From: Bacillus sp. NP157
GTDB taxonomy: Bacteria; Pseudomonadota; Gammaproteobacteria; Xanthomonadales; Rhodanobacteraceae
NCBI GenBank assembly: GCA_018889975.1
Contig: CP076546.1
Coordinates: forward strand, 868,001-932,000
DNA length: 64,000 nt
Reading direction: 5' to 3'
Both the position numbers and the translations under genes were made by a program. Positions 26,214 to 39,319 of this stretch are shown here, piece by piece. Each line of letters opens with the position of its first letter. The stretch's first letter is position 1. The notes beneath the pieces were generated by a model. It was not told where the DNA came from, made no database searches, and saw only the letters and a program-made list of their open reading frames with translations.

Positions 26214-27443
26214 ATGAATCCCGCCATCGGCCTCGCCTGGAACCCTGCCGTCGGCATCCCGATGCTCTTCGTCGGCATCGTCGTGCTCGTGCTGCTCTGG
26301 CTGTTTGGCCAGCCGCGCAAGGAGCAGGGCCGGCGCAAGCCGATGCCCGAACAGCCCGAGCGCGCGCGCGAACGCCGCGAACCCTCGTTCGGTGGCGATG
26401 AGCGCCAGGGCGACGACAACCTGTCGTTCAGCGCCCGCGACGACGCCTTCGACGCGCGCGACTACGACAGCCGCGAGCCGCTGGCCCGCGACGACGACGC
26501 CAACGACCCGCTGTTCCGTCCGTCGCCGAAGCAGGGCGAGCTGGACGTCGACCTGCGCGCCGAACTCGAACGCCTCGGCGCCTCGCTCAGCGACCAGCGC
26601 AACCCGGCCGCCGATCCGCGCACGCCGATCACCGACCCACGCAGCTCCTCGGCTGCCGACATGGATCCGTACGAGCCGGCCCCGCGCGCTGGCCAGCGCA
26701 CCGAACCGCGGATCGACTTCGACCTGCCGTTCGACCTCGACGAACCGGCCGGCGGCGCCCGCGCCCCAGCCCAGCCGGCCGGCGGCCCCCGCGCACCGGC
26801 TTCGGCCCAACCGACGGGCGGCGCCCGCGCACCGGATCCGACCCAGTCGACCGGCCACGCACCCACGCCGCCGCCCGTGCAGCCGCCGGTGACCCAGGCC
26901 GCCGCACCGGCCCCGGTCCCGATGCCGCCCAAGCCGACGCCGGCGCCGGTGAAGACCCCGCCGCGCTCGGACCTCGGCCGCCGGCCGCCCAGCGCCCCGG
27001 TCGAACGCATCGTCAGCCTGTATGTCGTCTCGCGCGAAGGCCAGCGCTTCCAGGGCTCCGACCTGGTGGTCGCCGCCGAGAAGGCCGGCCTGGAATTCGG
27101 CGACATGGGCATCTACCACCGGCTGGTCGATGGCCACCCGGAAAAGGGCCCGATCTTCAGCGTGGCGAACCTGGTGAAGCCGGGTAACTTCGACATGGCG
27201 CGCATCGCGACCCTGCAGACGCCGGGCCTGTCGTTCTTCATGGCCCTGCCGGGCCCGATCGCTGCGCTGGATGCCTGGGATGCGATGCTGCCGACCGCGC
27301 AGCGCCTGGCGGAGCTGCTTGATGGCCTGGTGCTGGACGAGGAGCGCAATGCGCTCGGTCGCCAGCGCATCGCGCATATCCGCGATGAGCTCCGCGGCTG
27401 GGACCGCGGCCACGAAGGCGAAGAAATCAAATTCGGGCAGTAA
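26214..27443 (+). CDS. zipA: Cell division protein ZipA
   Basis: A 409-residue inner-membrane protein that tethers FtsZ to the membrane. N-terminal membrane anchor at about 15-32 (GIPMLFVGIVVLVLLWLF), a basic stretch, then a charged and proline/alanine-rich linker (about 35-265) with near-repeats of AGGARAPAQP type around 180-215, and the C-terminal FtsZ-binding domain (about 265-400, from VERIVSLYVVSREG to the C-terminus) with GLEFGDMGIYHR. Long linkers are normal for ZipA. In Pseudomonas, zipA is followed by the DNA ligase gene; here the ligase is 27 kb away and a repeat cluster follows zipA. Confidence 0.9.
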   Translation: MNPAIGLAWNPAVGIPMLFVGIVVLVLLWLFGQPRKEQGRRKPMPEQPERARERREPSFGGDERQGDDNLSFSARDDAFDARDYDSREPLARDDDANDPLFRPSPKQGELDVDLRAELERLGASLSDQRNPAADPRTPITDPRSSSAADMDPYEPAPRAGQRTEPRIDFDLPFDLDEPAGGARAPAQPAGGPRAPASAQPTGGARAPDPTQSTGHAPTPPPVQPPVTQAAAPAPVPMPPKPTPAPVKTPPRSDLGRRPPSAPVERIVSLYVVSREGQRFQGSDLVVAAEKAGLEFGDMGIYHRLVDGHPEKGPIFSVANLVKPGNFDMARIATLQTPGLSFFMALPGPIAALDAWDAMLPTAQRLAELLDGLVLDEERNALGRQRIAHIRDELRGWDRGHEGEEIKFGQ

Positions 27444-27497
27444 CACGACGGCCGTCGGGCCGGCCTCTGCGCGGCGCTCGGGCGTGGTTGCGGGAAG

Positions 27498-27736
27498 AGC
27501 CCTCGGCGCCTACCCTCGCTGCTCAGACAGCGTTCTGGCGTGCGATAGGGAGGGGCTGCTCCGCAGCCCATCTTCTTATTGGCCTGCGGCCGCGCACCGG
27601 GTGCCGGGCGGAGGTTCTTGATTCGGCATCCTGCCTCAACAAGAACGGCCGGCCATCGTGGCCGGCCCCCTGCGGGCTTCTTCCGCCCGGCCCCCTCGCC
27701 GCCACGAACTCGCCTCGAGGGTAGGCGCCGAGGGCT
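27498..27736 (+). repeat. Type B composite repeat, copy B1 (239 bp)
   Basis: The same 21-bp terminal inverted repeats and inner ends as type A (27498-27518 and 27716-27736). Hairpins: GGGCTGC-TCC-GCAGCCC (27553-27569) and GGCC-TGC-GGCC (27581-27591), in the positions of the two type A hairpins. The extra 100 bp is a branched arm enclosed by GCCGGGCGGA (27604-27613) and TCCGCCCGGC (27682-27691), with inner stems GTTCTTG/CAAGAAC (27614-27620 with 27640-27646) and GGCCGGCCA/TGGCCGGCC (27647-27667). A REP follows 55 bp beyond the right end. Confidence 0.85.
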
Positions 27737-27791
27737 CTTCCTCCACGTTCCCGCAAGCTGGTCTGGACGGCCGAGGCACCGCGGCAGCTCT

Positions 27792-27814
27792 TGTAGGAGC
27801 GCGCCTGCGCGCGA
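27792..27814 (+). repeat. REP palindrome, copy 9
   Basis: Forward REP 55 bp right of composite repeat B1, in the standard arrangement. Confidence 0.85.
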
Positions 27815-28014
27815 TTCAACGATACAGCGGCATATCAACGATACGGCAGCGTAGAACCACACGAGAAATGCGCCTGCGTTCGCATAGCCAACGACGTGAT
27901 GACGTTGGCGCCTGTCGCTCCGACTCGTACGAACGTACTCGACGTACATCGAATGAATATTCCTACATCGAATGGATATTTCGATGTACTCGTCGCCGTC
28001 GTCGCACACCCCAA

Positions 28015-28037
28015 TCGCGCGCAGGCGCGCTCCTACA
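28015..28037 (-). repeat. REP palindrome, copy 10 (inverted)
   Basis: Inverted REP 56 bp beyond the right end of inverted composite repeat A2, again the standard arrangement read on the minus strand. Confidence 0.85.
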
Positions 28038-28093
28038 ACAGCTGGTGCGTGGTGGCGTGGCCGTCCAAACCGGATCGCGGGAAGGGTGAGGAG

Positions 28094-28232
28094 AGTCCTC
28101 GGTGCCTACCCTCGAGGCGAGTTCCGCACAAGCGAACGGCCGCAGGCCAATAAATACATGGGCCGCGGCTGCGGCCACCCTTATCGAGCGCGGAGGACCT
28201 GTCTGAGCAGCGAGGGTAGGCACCGAGGGCTC
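28094..28232 (-). repeat. Type A composite repeat, copy A2 (139 bp, inverted)
   Basis: Terminal repeats 28094-28114 and 28212-28232, with one substitution (GTCCTC for GCCCTC) at the left. On the minus strand the second hairpin is GGCC-TGC-GGCC (plus-strand 28138-28148), whereas copy A1 has GCCC-TAC-GGGC: both stem sides changed together. The conserved GGCGCTCGGGCG flank lies beyond 28232 on the minus strand. Confidence 0.85.
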
Positions 28233-28422
28233 TCGCACCGTAGCGCCCGAGCGCCGCGCAGACCCACACCGTGCCGACACCTCCGGCCACGCCACAGGCC
28301 AATTCACGAAACGGCAACACCCCCATGCGCCAATGTGAGTGCTCCGCGTGCCCGGGTCATTGGCACGATGCACACATCCGGCCCGGCATGCTTGTGTCCA
28401 ATCCCCGAGGGAACACGAGGCA

Positions 28423-31400
28423 ATGTCGTCGAGCATGCGTGCGCCTTTCTGCATTTACTACCTGCACCCACTCATCGCCGGCCCGATGACGGCCTGGAAT
28501 GCGTGGATCGACCACGCGGCTAGCCTCGGCTTCCGCCAACTCCTGATCGCACCCCCGTTCGAACCCTCCGCCACCGGTGACGTTTTCGTCACGCGCGACT
28601 TCGACCGGATGAACCCCGCGCTGGGTAACGACGGCGATGCCACCACGCGCCTGGAACAGCTTGCCAAGGCCTGTCGTGCGCGTAACCTCGAGCTCTGGCT
28701 CGACCTGCCGCTGGACGAACTGGCTTCGGATGCGCCCGTGCGGGCGCAGAATCCCGAGTGGTTTCGCGCCGTCGCCACCGAGCACGGCACGCCCGATCCG
28801 CGCTGGACGCCGAGTGAGAGCGATAGCGCGCGCTGGCGCCTGAACGATCCCGATGTCGCCGTGGCCGCCACGACCTGGTGGACCGAACGCCTGCTGCGCT
28901 GGGCGAAGGCTGGCGTGCTGGGTTTCCGCCTCATGCATCCGCAGCGGCTGAAGGCGAGTGCGTGGAAGACGCTGATCGATGCCGTGCATGCCGAATCGCC
29001 GGGCGTTGGCTTCGTCGCATGGACCCCCGGCAGCTCGCCGGAGGATCTTGCGGCGCTGGTTGGGTCGGGTGTCGATGCGGTGGTCAACTCGGCGGCGTGG
29101 TGGGACTTCCGTTCGCCGTGGTTCGCCGACGAGGCCGCGCGGCTGCAGGCGATCGCACCGGCGATGGCCTGCACCGAGGAGCCGTTCGCTGCGCGCCTCG
29201 GCGATGAGCTTGGCGAAGAGAACCAGCTCGACCATGCCTACCGGCGCGCCATCGCCTTCGCGGCCACCGCGCCGGCGGGCTGGCTGATGCCGATGGGTTT
29301 CGAATATGCCGCGCACGATCCGCTCGATCCGCGTCGTGGCCGTTCGCTGACGCCGACGGAGCTTGCCGCCAATGCACCGGACGACCTGACCGACACCGTG
29401 AAGGCGGCGAACCAGGCCGTCGGCGAAGACGTGCCGGGCTTGCCGACGATCCATGCGCACGGCGGCGTTGCCTCGTTCCTCAGCGTGGCGGGTGCCGATC
29501 CGCGCACGGCCGCGCAGGCGACGCTCACGTTGGTCAATGCCTCGCTCGATCGCGACGTGCTGGTCCGCGCGGGCGACGCGCTGGCCGGCGCCGCCAGTCA
29601 TTTCGCGCCCTGGACGAGTCCGGATGGGCGCAAGGTTTTCGACCAGGGAGACGATGTGTTACTTGAACCCGGCGCAGTACTCACGCTTACCGGCACGCCG
29701 GGTAGCCACGTGAAGCGCAAGCTTGGCGCCTCGGCGCAGAAGGAATGGCTGGCCGCATCCACCAGTGCGCCGCGCGTGGTGATCGAAGCGGTGCAGCCGA
29801 CCGTCGATGGTGGCCAGTTCCCCGCCAAGCGCGTGGTCGGCCAGCCGGTAGTCGTCACCGCCGACATCTACATCGATGGCCACGAAGTGCTGGCTGCCCG
29901 GCTGCGTTATCGCACCCAGGACGAGAAGGCCTGGCGCGAAGTGGTGATGGAGCCGGTCAACAACGACATCCACACGGCGACCTTCACGCCCACTCGGATT
30001 GGCCGTTACGAGTTCCAGGTGGAAGCCTGGCGCGATCCTTACGGCAGCTACCACCACGAACTGGAAGTGAAGCATGCCGCGGGCGTGCCGATCGCGCTGG
30101 AGCTGGAAGAGGGCAGGTTGCTGGTCGAGGCCCGTGCGAAGGATGCATCGGGGCCGAAGGCCAAGGCGCTGCGCACGCTGGCCAGCAGCGTCGCCAAAGC
30201 GCAGGGCGAGGAGCGTGTCGAGCTGTTGCTGGCCGACAGCACCGTCGAACTGATGGCCGCGACCGACCCGCGCACGCGGATGACCCGCACCGATGCCTAC
30301 CTGGTCGAGGTGGATCGCCGCGAGGCGATGTTCGCCAGCTGGTACGAGCTGTTCCCGCGCTCGATGACCGACGACAAGAAGAAGCACGGCACCTTCCGCA
30401 ACACCATCGCGCGCCTGCCTGCGGTGCGCGACATGGGTTTCGACGTGCTGTATTTCCCGCCGATCCACCCGATCGGCACCGCGTTCCGCAAGGGACCGAA
30501 CAACACGCTCACGCCGGGCCCGGACGATCCCGGCAGCCCGTACGCGATCGGCTCACCCGACGGCGGCCACACCGCGCTGCATCCGCAGCTGGGGACCATG
30601 GACGACTTCCGCGCGCTGCGCGATGCCGCCCGCGACCACGGCCTCGAGCTGGCGATGGACTTCGCGATCCAGTGCTCGCAGGACCATCCCTGGCTGAAGG
30701 AACACCCGGAATGGTTCGACTGGCGCCCGGACGGCAGCATCAAGTACGCCGAAAACCCACCGAAGAAATACCAGGACATCGTCAACGTCGACTTCTATGC
30801 CGACGGTGCGATCCCGTCGCTGTGGCAGGCGCTGTGCGACGCGGTGTTGTTCTGGGCCGCCGAGGGCGTGCGCACCTTCCGCGTCGATAACCCGCATACC
30901 AAGCCGTTTCCGTTCTGGGAATGGATGATCGGGCGCGTCCGCGCGAAGTACCCCGACACGCTGTTCCTCTCCGAGGCATTCACCCGGCCCAAGCCGATGT
31001 ATCGCCTGGCCAAGGTCGGCTTCAGCCAGTCGTATACGTACTTCACCTGGCGCAACTCGAAGCAGGAATTCGTCGACTACCTCACCGAACTGACGACCAC
31101 GCCGCCGAAGGATTTCTTCCGGCCGAACTTCTTCGTCAACACACCCGACATCGATCCGTATTTCCTGCAGACCTCCGGCCGGCCGGGCTTCCTGATCCGT
31201 GCCGCGCTGGCGACGACGCTGTCCGGCCTGTGGGGCATGTATTCCGGATTCGAGATCTGCGAATCCGCACCGATGCCGGGCAAGGAGGAGTACCTGGATT
31301 CGGAGAAGTACGAAATCCGCATCCGCGACTTCGACGCGCCCGGCAACATCGTCGCCGAGATCACCCAGCTCAACCAGATCCGCCGCGCGCATCCCGCGCT

Positions 31401-31695
31401 GCAAAGCCACCTGGGCGTTCGCTTCCTTCCCGCGAACAACGACCAGGTGCTGTTCTTCGAAAAGCGCTCGGGCGACGACGTCGTGCTGGTAGCCATCAGC
31501 ATGGACCCGCACAACGCCCAGTCCGCCGACCTCACCTTGCCGCTGGGCGACTGGGGTTACGCAGGCGACGCGACGCTCGACATCCACGACCTCCTCCACA
31601 CCCAACCCATCGCCTGGCGCGGGCCGGTACAGCATGTGTGGCTTGGCCTCGGCCAGCCTTATGCGATCTGGCATGTGCGGCTACCCGGAGTCTGA
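28423..31695 (+). CDS. glgE: Maltose-1-phosphate maltosyltransferase with N-terminal extension
   Basis: GlgE transfers maltose from alpha-maltose 1-phosphate to the end of an alpha-1,4-glucan. The canonical enzyme (about 640 residues) spans about 450-1090: an N-terminal beta domain from PRVVIEAVQPTVDGGQFPAKR, then a GH13 barrel with nucleophile D822 in FRVDNPHTKP and acid/base E851 in FLSEAFTRP; the 29-residue spacing equals that of Streptomyces GlgE. Residues 1-445 are an additional GH13-like region (HAASLGFRQLLIAPPFEP, LWLDLPLDELA, VLGFRLMHPQRL) in which the usual catalytic Asp position reads M or H, so it is probably non-catalytic. Start ATG 28423; GAGG at 28417-28420 is close. First gene of a seven-gene operon. 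Confidence 0.9.
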   Translation: MSSSMRAPFCIYYLHPLIAGPMTAWNAWIDHAASLGFRQLLIAPPFEPSATGDVFVTRDFDRMNPALGNDGDATTRLEQLAKACRARNLELWLDLPLDELASDAPVRAQNPEWFRAVATEHGTPDPRWTPSESDSARWRLNDPDVAVAATTWWTERLLRWAKAGVLGFRLMHPQRLKASAWKTLIDAVHAESPGVGFVAWTPGSSPEDLAALVGSGVDAVVNSAAWWDFRSPWFADEAARLQAIAPAMACTEEPFAARLGDELGEENQLDHAYRRAIAFAATAPAGWLMPMGFEYAAHDPLDPRRGRSLTPTELAANAPDDLTDTVKAANQAVGEDVPGLPTIHAHGGVASFLSVAGADPRTAAQATLTLVNASLDRDVLVRAGDALAGAASHFAPWTSPDGRKVFDQGDDVLLEPGAVLTLTGTPGSHVKRKLGASAQKEWLAASTSAPRVVIEAVQPTVDGGQFPAKRVVGQPVVVTADIYIDGHEVLAARLRYRTQDEKAWREVVMEPVNNDIHTATFTPTRIGRYEFQVEAWRDPYGSYHHELEVKHAAGVPIALELEEGRLLVEARAKDASGPKAKALRTLASSVAKAQGEERVELLLADSTVELMAATDPRTRMTRTDAYLVEVDRREAMFASWYELFPRSMTDDKKKHGTFRNTIARLPAVRDMGFDVLYFPPIHPIGTAFRKGPNNTLTPGPDDPGSPYAIGSPDGGHTALHPQLGTMDDFRALRDAARDHGLELAMDFAIQCSQDHPWLKEHPEWFDWRPDGSIKYAENPPKKYQDIVNVDFYADGAIPSLWQALCDAVLFWAAEGVRTFRVDNPHTKPFPFWEWMIGRVRAKYPDTLFLSEAFTRPKPMYRLAKVGFSQSYTYFTWRNSKQEFVDYLTELTTTPPKDFFRPNFFVNTPDIDPYFLQTSGRPGFLIRAALATTLSGLWGMYSGFEICESAPMPGKEEYLDSEKYEIRIRDFDAPGNIVAEITQLNQIRRAHPALQSHLGVRFLPANNDQVLFFEKRSGDDVVLVAISMDPHNAQSADLTLPLGDWGYAGDATLDIHDLLHTQPIAWRGPVQHVWLGLGQPYAIWHVRLPGV

Positions 31696-31698
31696 TCC

Positions 31699-35012
<3,314 letters not shown>

Positions 35013-35016
<4 letters not shown>

Positions 35017-37199
35017 TCGATCCGCGCACCCATGGCCTCGGCGACACCGCCGCGGTCGACGCCCTGGTTGAAGGCCGTCACGGCGACCCGTTCGCCCTGC
35101 TTGGGCCACACACCGTGGAGGGGCGTCGTTCCGTGCGCACGCTGCAGCCGGGGGCGCTGGGTGTCGAGGCGATCGATCCGGCCGGCAAGGTCATCGCCGA
35201 GCTGACCCGGATCCACGATGGTGGGCTGTTCGTCGGCTTCGTCGACGGCGATACGCCGTATCGCCTGCGGATCCGCTGGCCGTCGGCGTCGCACGACACG
35301 CATGATCCCTACGGGTTCGGCGTGTTGCTCGGCGACGACGACCTCGGCCGGCTCTCCGATGGCACCCACATCGAACTGTTCCGCTGCCTCGGCGCGCACC
35401 CGACCACCCGCGATGGCGTGAATGGCGTGCGCTTCGCGGTGTGGGCGCCGAACGCGCAACGGGTCAGCGTCGTCGGTGACTTCAACAGCTGGGACGGTCG
35501 CCGCCTGCCGATGCGCAAGCGCGTGCCGGCCGGCGTATGGGAGCTGTTCGTCCCCGGCCTGTTGCCCGGCGCACGTTACAAGTACGAGATCTGGGGTGCC
35601 GACGGATCGCTGACCCAACGCGCCGATCCGGTGGCGCTGGCCGCGGAACTGCCGCCGGCGACGGCGTCGATCGTCGCCGACCCGCAGGCCTTCCGCTGGA
35701 CCGACGACGAGTGGCTGCGCCACCGCGGCAACCTGCATCACGCCGGTGCGCCGATCTCGATCTACGAGTTGCATCCCGGTTCCTGGCTGCGCGGCAAGGA
35801 TGGCGCCGACCTGCACTGGGACGAGATCGGCGAGCGGCTGATTCCCTACGTCGCCGGCATGGGCTTCTCGCACATCGAGCTGTTGCCAGTGTCCGAGCAT
35901 CCCTTCGGTGGTTCGTGGGGCTACCAGCCGCTGGGCCAGTTCGCGCCCGCCTCGCGATTCGGCACGCCGGAGGCATTCGCGCGCTTCGTCGACCGCTGCC
36001 ACGAGGCCGGCGTCGGCGTCATCGTCGACTGGGTGCCGGCGCATTTCCCGACCGACATCCACGGTCTGGCCCACTTCGATGGCACGCCGCTGTATGAGCA
36101 TGCCGATCCGCGCGAAGGCTTCCACCAGGACTGGAACACGCTGATCTACAACCTCGGCCGCAACGAGGTGTCGGCGTTCCTGGTCGCCAGCGCGCTGGCC
36201 TGGCTGGAGCGCTTCCACATCGACGGCCTGCGCGTGGACGCGGTGGCCTCGATGCTCTACCGCGACTACTCGCGCAAGCACGGCGAATGGGTGCCGAACA
36301 TCCATGGTGGCCGCGAGAACCTGGAATCGATCGCCTTCCTGCGCCGGGTCAACCAGCTGATCGCCGAGCGCCATCCGGACTGCATGACTATCGCCGAGGA
36401 ATCCACGGCATGGCCGGGGGTTACCCGGCCGGTCAACGAAGGCGGGCTGGGTTTCACCTTCAAGTGGAACATGGGCTGGATGCACGACTCGCTGGAATAC
36501 ATGTCGCGCGATCCGATCCACCGTCGCTGGCACCACGGCGAGATGACCTTCAGCATGGTCTACGCGTACTCCGAGAAGTACGTGTTGCCGCTGTCCCACG
36601 ACGAAGTGGTGCACGGCAAGCGCTCGCTGCTGGGACGCATGCCGGGCGATGAGTGGCAGCGCTTCGCCAACCTGCGCGCGTACTACGGCTTCATGTGGGC
36701 GCACCCGGGCAAGAAGCTGTTGTTCACCGGCGGCGAGATCGCCCAGCCGCACGAGTGGAACCACGACGCGCAGATCGCGTGGGAACTGCTCGATGCGCCC
36801 CTGCACCTGGGCGTGCAGAAGCTGGTGCGCGACCTCAACCGCTTCTACGCCGCCACCCCGGCGATGCACGGCTGGGATAGCGACGACCGTGGCTTCCGCT
36901 GGGTGATCGGCGACGGCGCCGAGCACAGCGTATTTGCCTGGCTGCGTTACGCCGAGGGCGGCAGGCCGGTGCTGGTGGTCTGCAACATGACGCCGACGCC
37001 CAGCCACGGCTTCCGCATCGGCGTGCCCGAAGGCGGTCGCTGGCGTGAAGCGATTAACTCCGACGCCACCGAGTACGGTGGATCCGGCGTCGGCAACGAA
37101 GGCGAGCGCCATGCCCAGGGCGTGGCCTCGCACGGTTTCGACCAATCCCTGGTGCTTAGCCTGCCACCCCTGTCCACGCTGATGTTCGTGGCCGACTGA
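35013..37199 (+). CDS. glgB: 1,4-alpha-glucan branching enzyme
   Basis: A 728-residue enzyme that makes alpha-1,6 branches. Two N-terminal beta domains (about 20-225, the second with [24 protein letters not shown]48), the GH13 barrel and a C-terminal beta domain. Catalytic D409 in [13 protein letters not shown] and E462 in [10 protein letters not shown] keep the 53-residue spacing of E. coli GlgB; the third Asp is in [10 protein letters not shown]. The start is GTG 35013 overlapping the treS stop (GTGA), with GGAGG at 35001-35005. It branches the chains extended by GlgE in the same operon. Confidence 0.96.
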
Positions 37200-37210
37200 A
37201 GAGGATCTAG

Positions 37211-39319
37211 ATGCCCGCACTTCCCGAACGCATGCAATCCGGATCGCCGTATCCGCTCGGCGCCACCTGCGATGGCATGGGTACGAACTTCGCCGTGTTC
37301 TCCGCCCACGCGGAGCGCATCGAGCTATGCCTGTTCGACCCGTCCGGCAAGCGCGAAATCGCGCGTTACGACCTGCCCGAATGCACCGACGAGGTCTTCC
37401 ACGGTTACCTGCCGCGCGTGCGTGGCGGGACGCTGTACGGCTTGCGGGCGCATGGCCCGTACGTGCCGGAGGAGGGCCACCGCTTCAACCCGAACAAGCT
37501 CCTGCTCGATCCCTACGCACGCCTGCTGCACGGTCAGGTGCGCTGGAGCGACGCCTTGCACGGTTATCGCGTCGCCTCGCCACGCGCCGACCTTTCGTTC
37601 GACCGCCGCGACAGCGCGGCGGCGATGCCCAAGGCGGTGGTGGTCGACGAGCCGATGCACTGGACCCAGGGCAACCGGCCGCACACGCCGTGGAACGAAA
37701 CGGTGATCTACGAAACCCACCTGCGTGGGTTCACCCGTACGCTGAAGCGGATCCGCCAGCACGAACGGGGCACCTTCATCGCCCTGGCCGATCCGTATGT
37801 CATCGACTACCTGGTCAAGCTCGGCGTCACGGCGGTGGAACTGCTTCCCGTGCACGCGTTCCTGCAGGACCGCCGCCTTGCCGAGATGAAGCTGCGCAAC
37901 TACTGGGGCTACAACACCCTGGCGTTCTTCGCGCCCGAACCGGCTTACCTGGCCGAAGGCGCGCTCAACGAGATCCGTGCCGCGGTGCAGGCCCTGCATG
38001 CCGCCGGCATCGAAGTGATCCTCGACGTGGTCTACAACCACACCTGCGAAGGCAGCGAGCTGGGCACGACGATGTCGTTCCGCGGCCTGGACAACAAGAG
38101 CTACTACCGCCTGATGGCGGACAACCCGCGCTACTGCATCAACGACACCGGCACCGGCAACACGGTGAACACGGCCCACCCGCGCGTGCTGCAGCTGGTG
38201 ATGGATTCCCTGCGCTACTGGGCGAACACCTTCCACGTGGACGGCTTCCGCTTCGATCTCGGCGTGAGCCTGGGCCGCGAGGAACACGGTTTCGATCCCA
38301 ACTGCGGCCTGTTCGACGCGATGCGCCAGGATCCGGTGCTGGCCAACGTCAAGCTGATCTCCGAGCCGTGGGACATCGGCCCGGGTGGCTACCAGCTGGG
38401 TAACCACCCGCCGGGCTTCGCCGAATGGAACGGCAAGTTCCGCGACGACGTACGCAAGGTCTGGAAGGGCGACTCCAACATGCGCGGCGTCCTCGCCGGA
38501 CGCCTGCAGGCCTCGGGCGAATTGTTCGACCACCAGAAGCGCAAGCCGTGGGCGTCGGTGAACTTCATCACCGCGCACGACGGCTTCACCCTCGAAGACC
38601 TGGTCAGCTACAACGACAAGCACAACCTTGCCAACGGCGAAGACAACCGCGATGGCGGCAACGACAACGAGAGCTTCAACCACGGTGTCGAAGGCCCCAG
38701 CGACGATCCGGCGGTGCGCACCGCGCGCGACCGGGTCAAGCGCGCGATGCTGTCGACGATGTTCTTCTCGCACGGCACGCCGATGCTGCTGGGCGGCGAC
38801 GAGTTCGGCCGCACCCAGGATGGCAACAACAATGCCTACTGCCAGGACAACGAGCTGTCCTGGTACGACTGGAAGCGCGCGAACTCGGACGCGGGCAGGG
38901 AACTGACCGACTTCGTCGGACGCCTGGTCCGCCTGCGCCAGCAACACCCGACCCTGCGTGCCGCGCACTTCCTGCGTGGCGACACCGAGGTCGTGCCGGG
39001 CATGCGCGAGGTGGCCTGGTTCGACGAGAGCGGCTCGGAGATGACCCTGGATACCTGGGGCTACACCGAGGGCCGCCTGCTCGCGCTGCGCCGCGCCCAG
39101 GCCTATGGCGAGCGCCGCGCCGACGTCACCCTGGTGATGATCAACGCGACGGCCGAGATGCACGTGTTCCACCTGCCGCAGCCCGCGGCCAGCTGGCGGC
39201 TACGCTGCAACAGCGCGCAGCCGACGACGGCCGAAGTCGCCTGGAGCGAACCGACGATCGAAGTGGAAGGGCATAGCGTGGTCCTGCTCGCCGCGACGGT
39301 GCGGATGGACCCGGCATGA
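37211..39319 (+). CDS. glgX: Glycogen debranching enzyme
   Basis: A 702-residue isoamylase-type GH13 enzyme that removes alpha-1,6 side chains. N-terminal CBM48 domain (YPLGATCDGMGTNFAVFSAHAERIELC), then the barrel with FHVDGFRFDLGV (nucleophile D349), LISEPWDIGPGGYQLGN (acid/base Glu) and FITAHDGFTLEDLVSYN. It supplies linear maltodextrins for TreY, encoded downstream. AGAGGA at 37200-37205 precedes ATG 37211. Its stop overlaps the treZ start by 4 bases. Confidence 0.95.
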   Translation: MPALPERMQSGSPYPLGATCDGMGTNFAVFSAHAERIELCLFDPSGKREIARYDLPECTDEVFHGYLPRVRGGTLYGLRAHGPYVPEEGHRFNPNKLLLDPYARLLHGQVRWSDALHGYRVASPRADLSFDRRDSAAAMPKAVVVDEPMHWTQGNRPHTPWNETVIYETHLRGFTRTLKRIRQHERGTFIALADPYVIDYLVKLGVTAVELLPVHAFLQDRRLAEMKLRNYWGYNTLAFFAPEPAYLAEGALNEIRAAVQALHAAGIEVILDVVYNHTCEGSELGTTMSFRGLDNKSYYRLMADNPRYCINDTGTGNTVNTAHPRVLQLVMDSLRYWANTFHVDGFRFDLGVSLGREEHGFDPNCGLFDAMRQDPVLANVKLISEPWDIGPGGYQLGNHPPGFAEWNGKFRDDVRKVWKGDSNMRGVLAGRLQASGELFDHQKRKPWASVNFITAHDGFTLEDLVSYNDKHNLANGEDNRDGGNDNESFNHGVEGPSDDPAVRTARDRVKRAMLSTMFFSHGTPMLLGGDEFGRTQDGNNNAYCQDNELSWYDWKRANSDAGRELTDFVGRLVRLRQQHPTLRAAHFLRGDTEVVPGMREVAWFDESGSEMTLDTWGYTEGRLLALRRAQAYGERRADVTLVMINATAEMHVFHLPQPAASWRLRCNSAQPTTAEVAWSEPTIEVEGHSVVLLAATVRMDPA

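Larger units (their letters stand above)
27444..28422. other. Repeat cluster between zipA and the glucan operon
   Basis: 979 bases with no credible gene. Contents: composite repeat B1 (27498-27736), REP (27792-27814), an A+T-richer stretch (27815-28014) with TCGAATG/GTACTCGACGT-like short direct repeats, an inverted REP (28015-28037), inverted composite repeat A2 (28094-28232), then about 190 bases in which the glgE operon promoter must lie. No promoter is clear. Confidence 0.75.
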
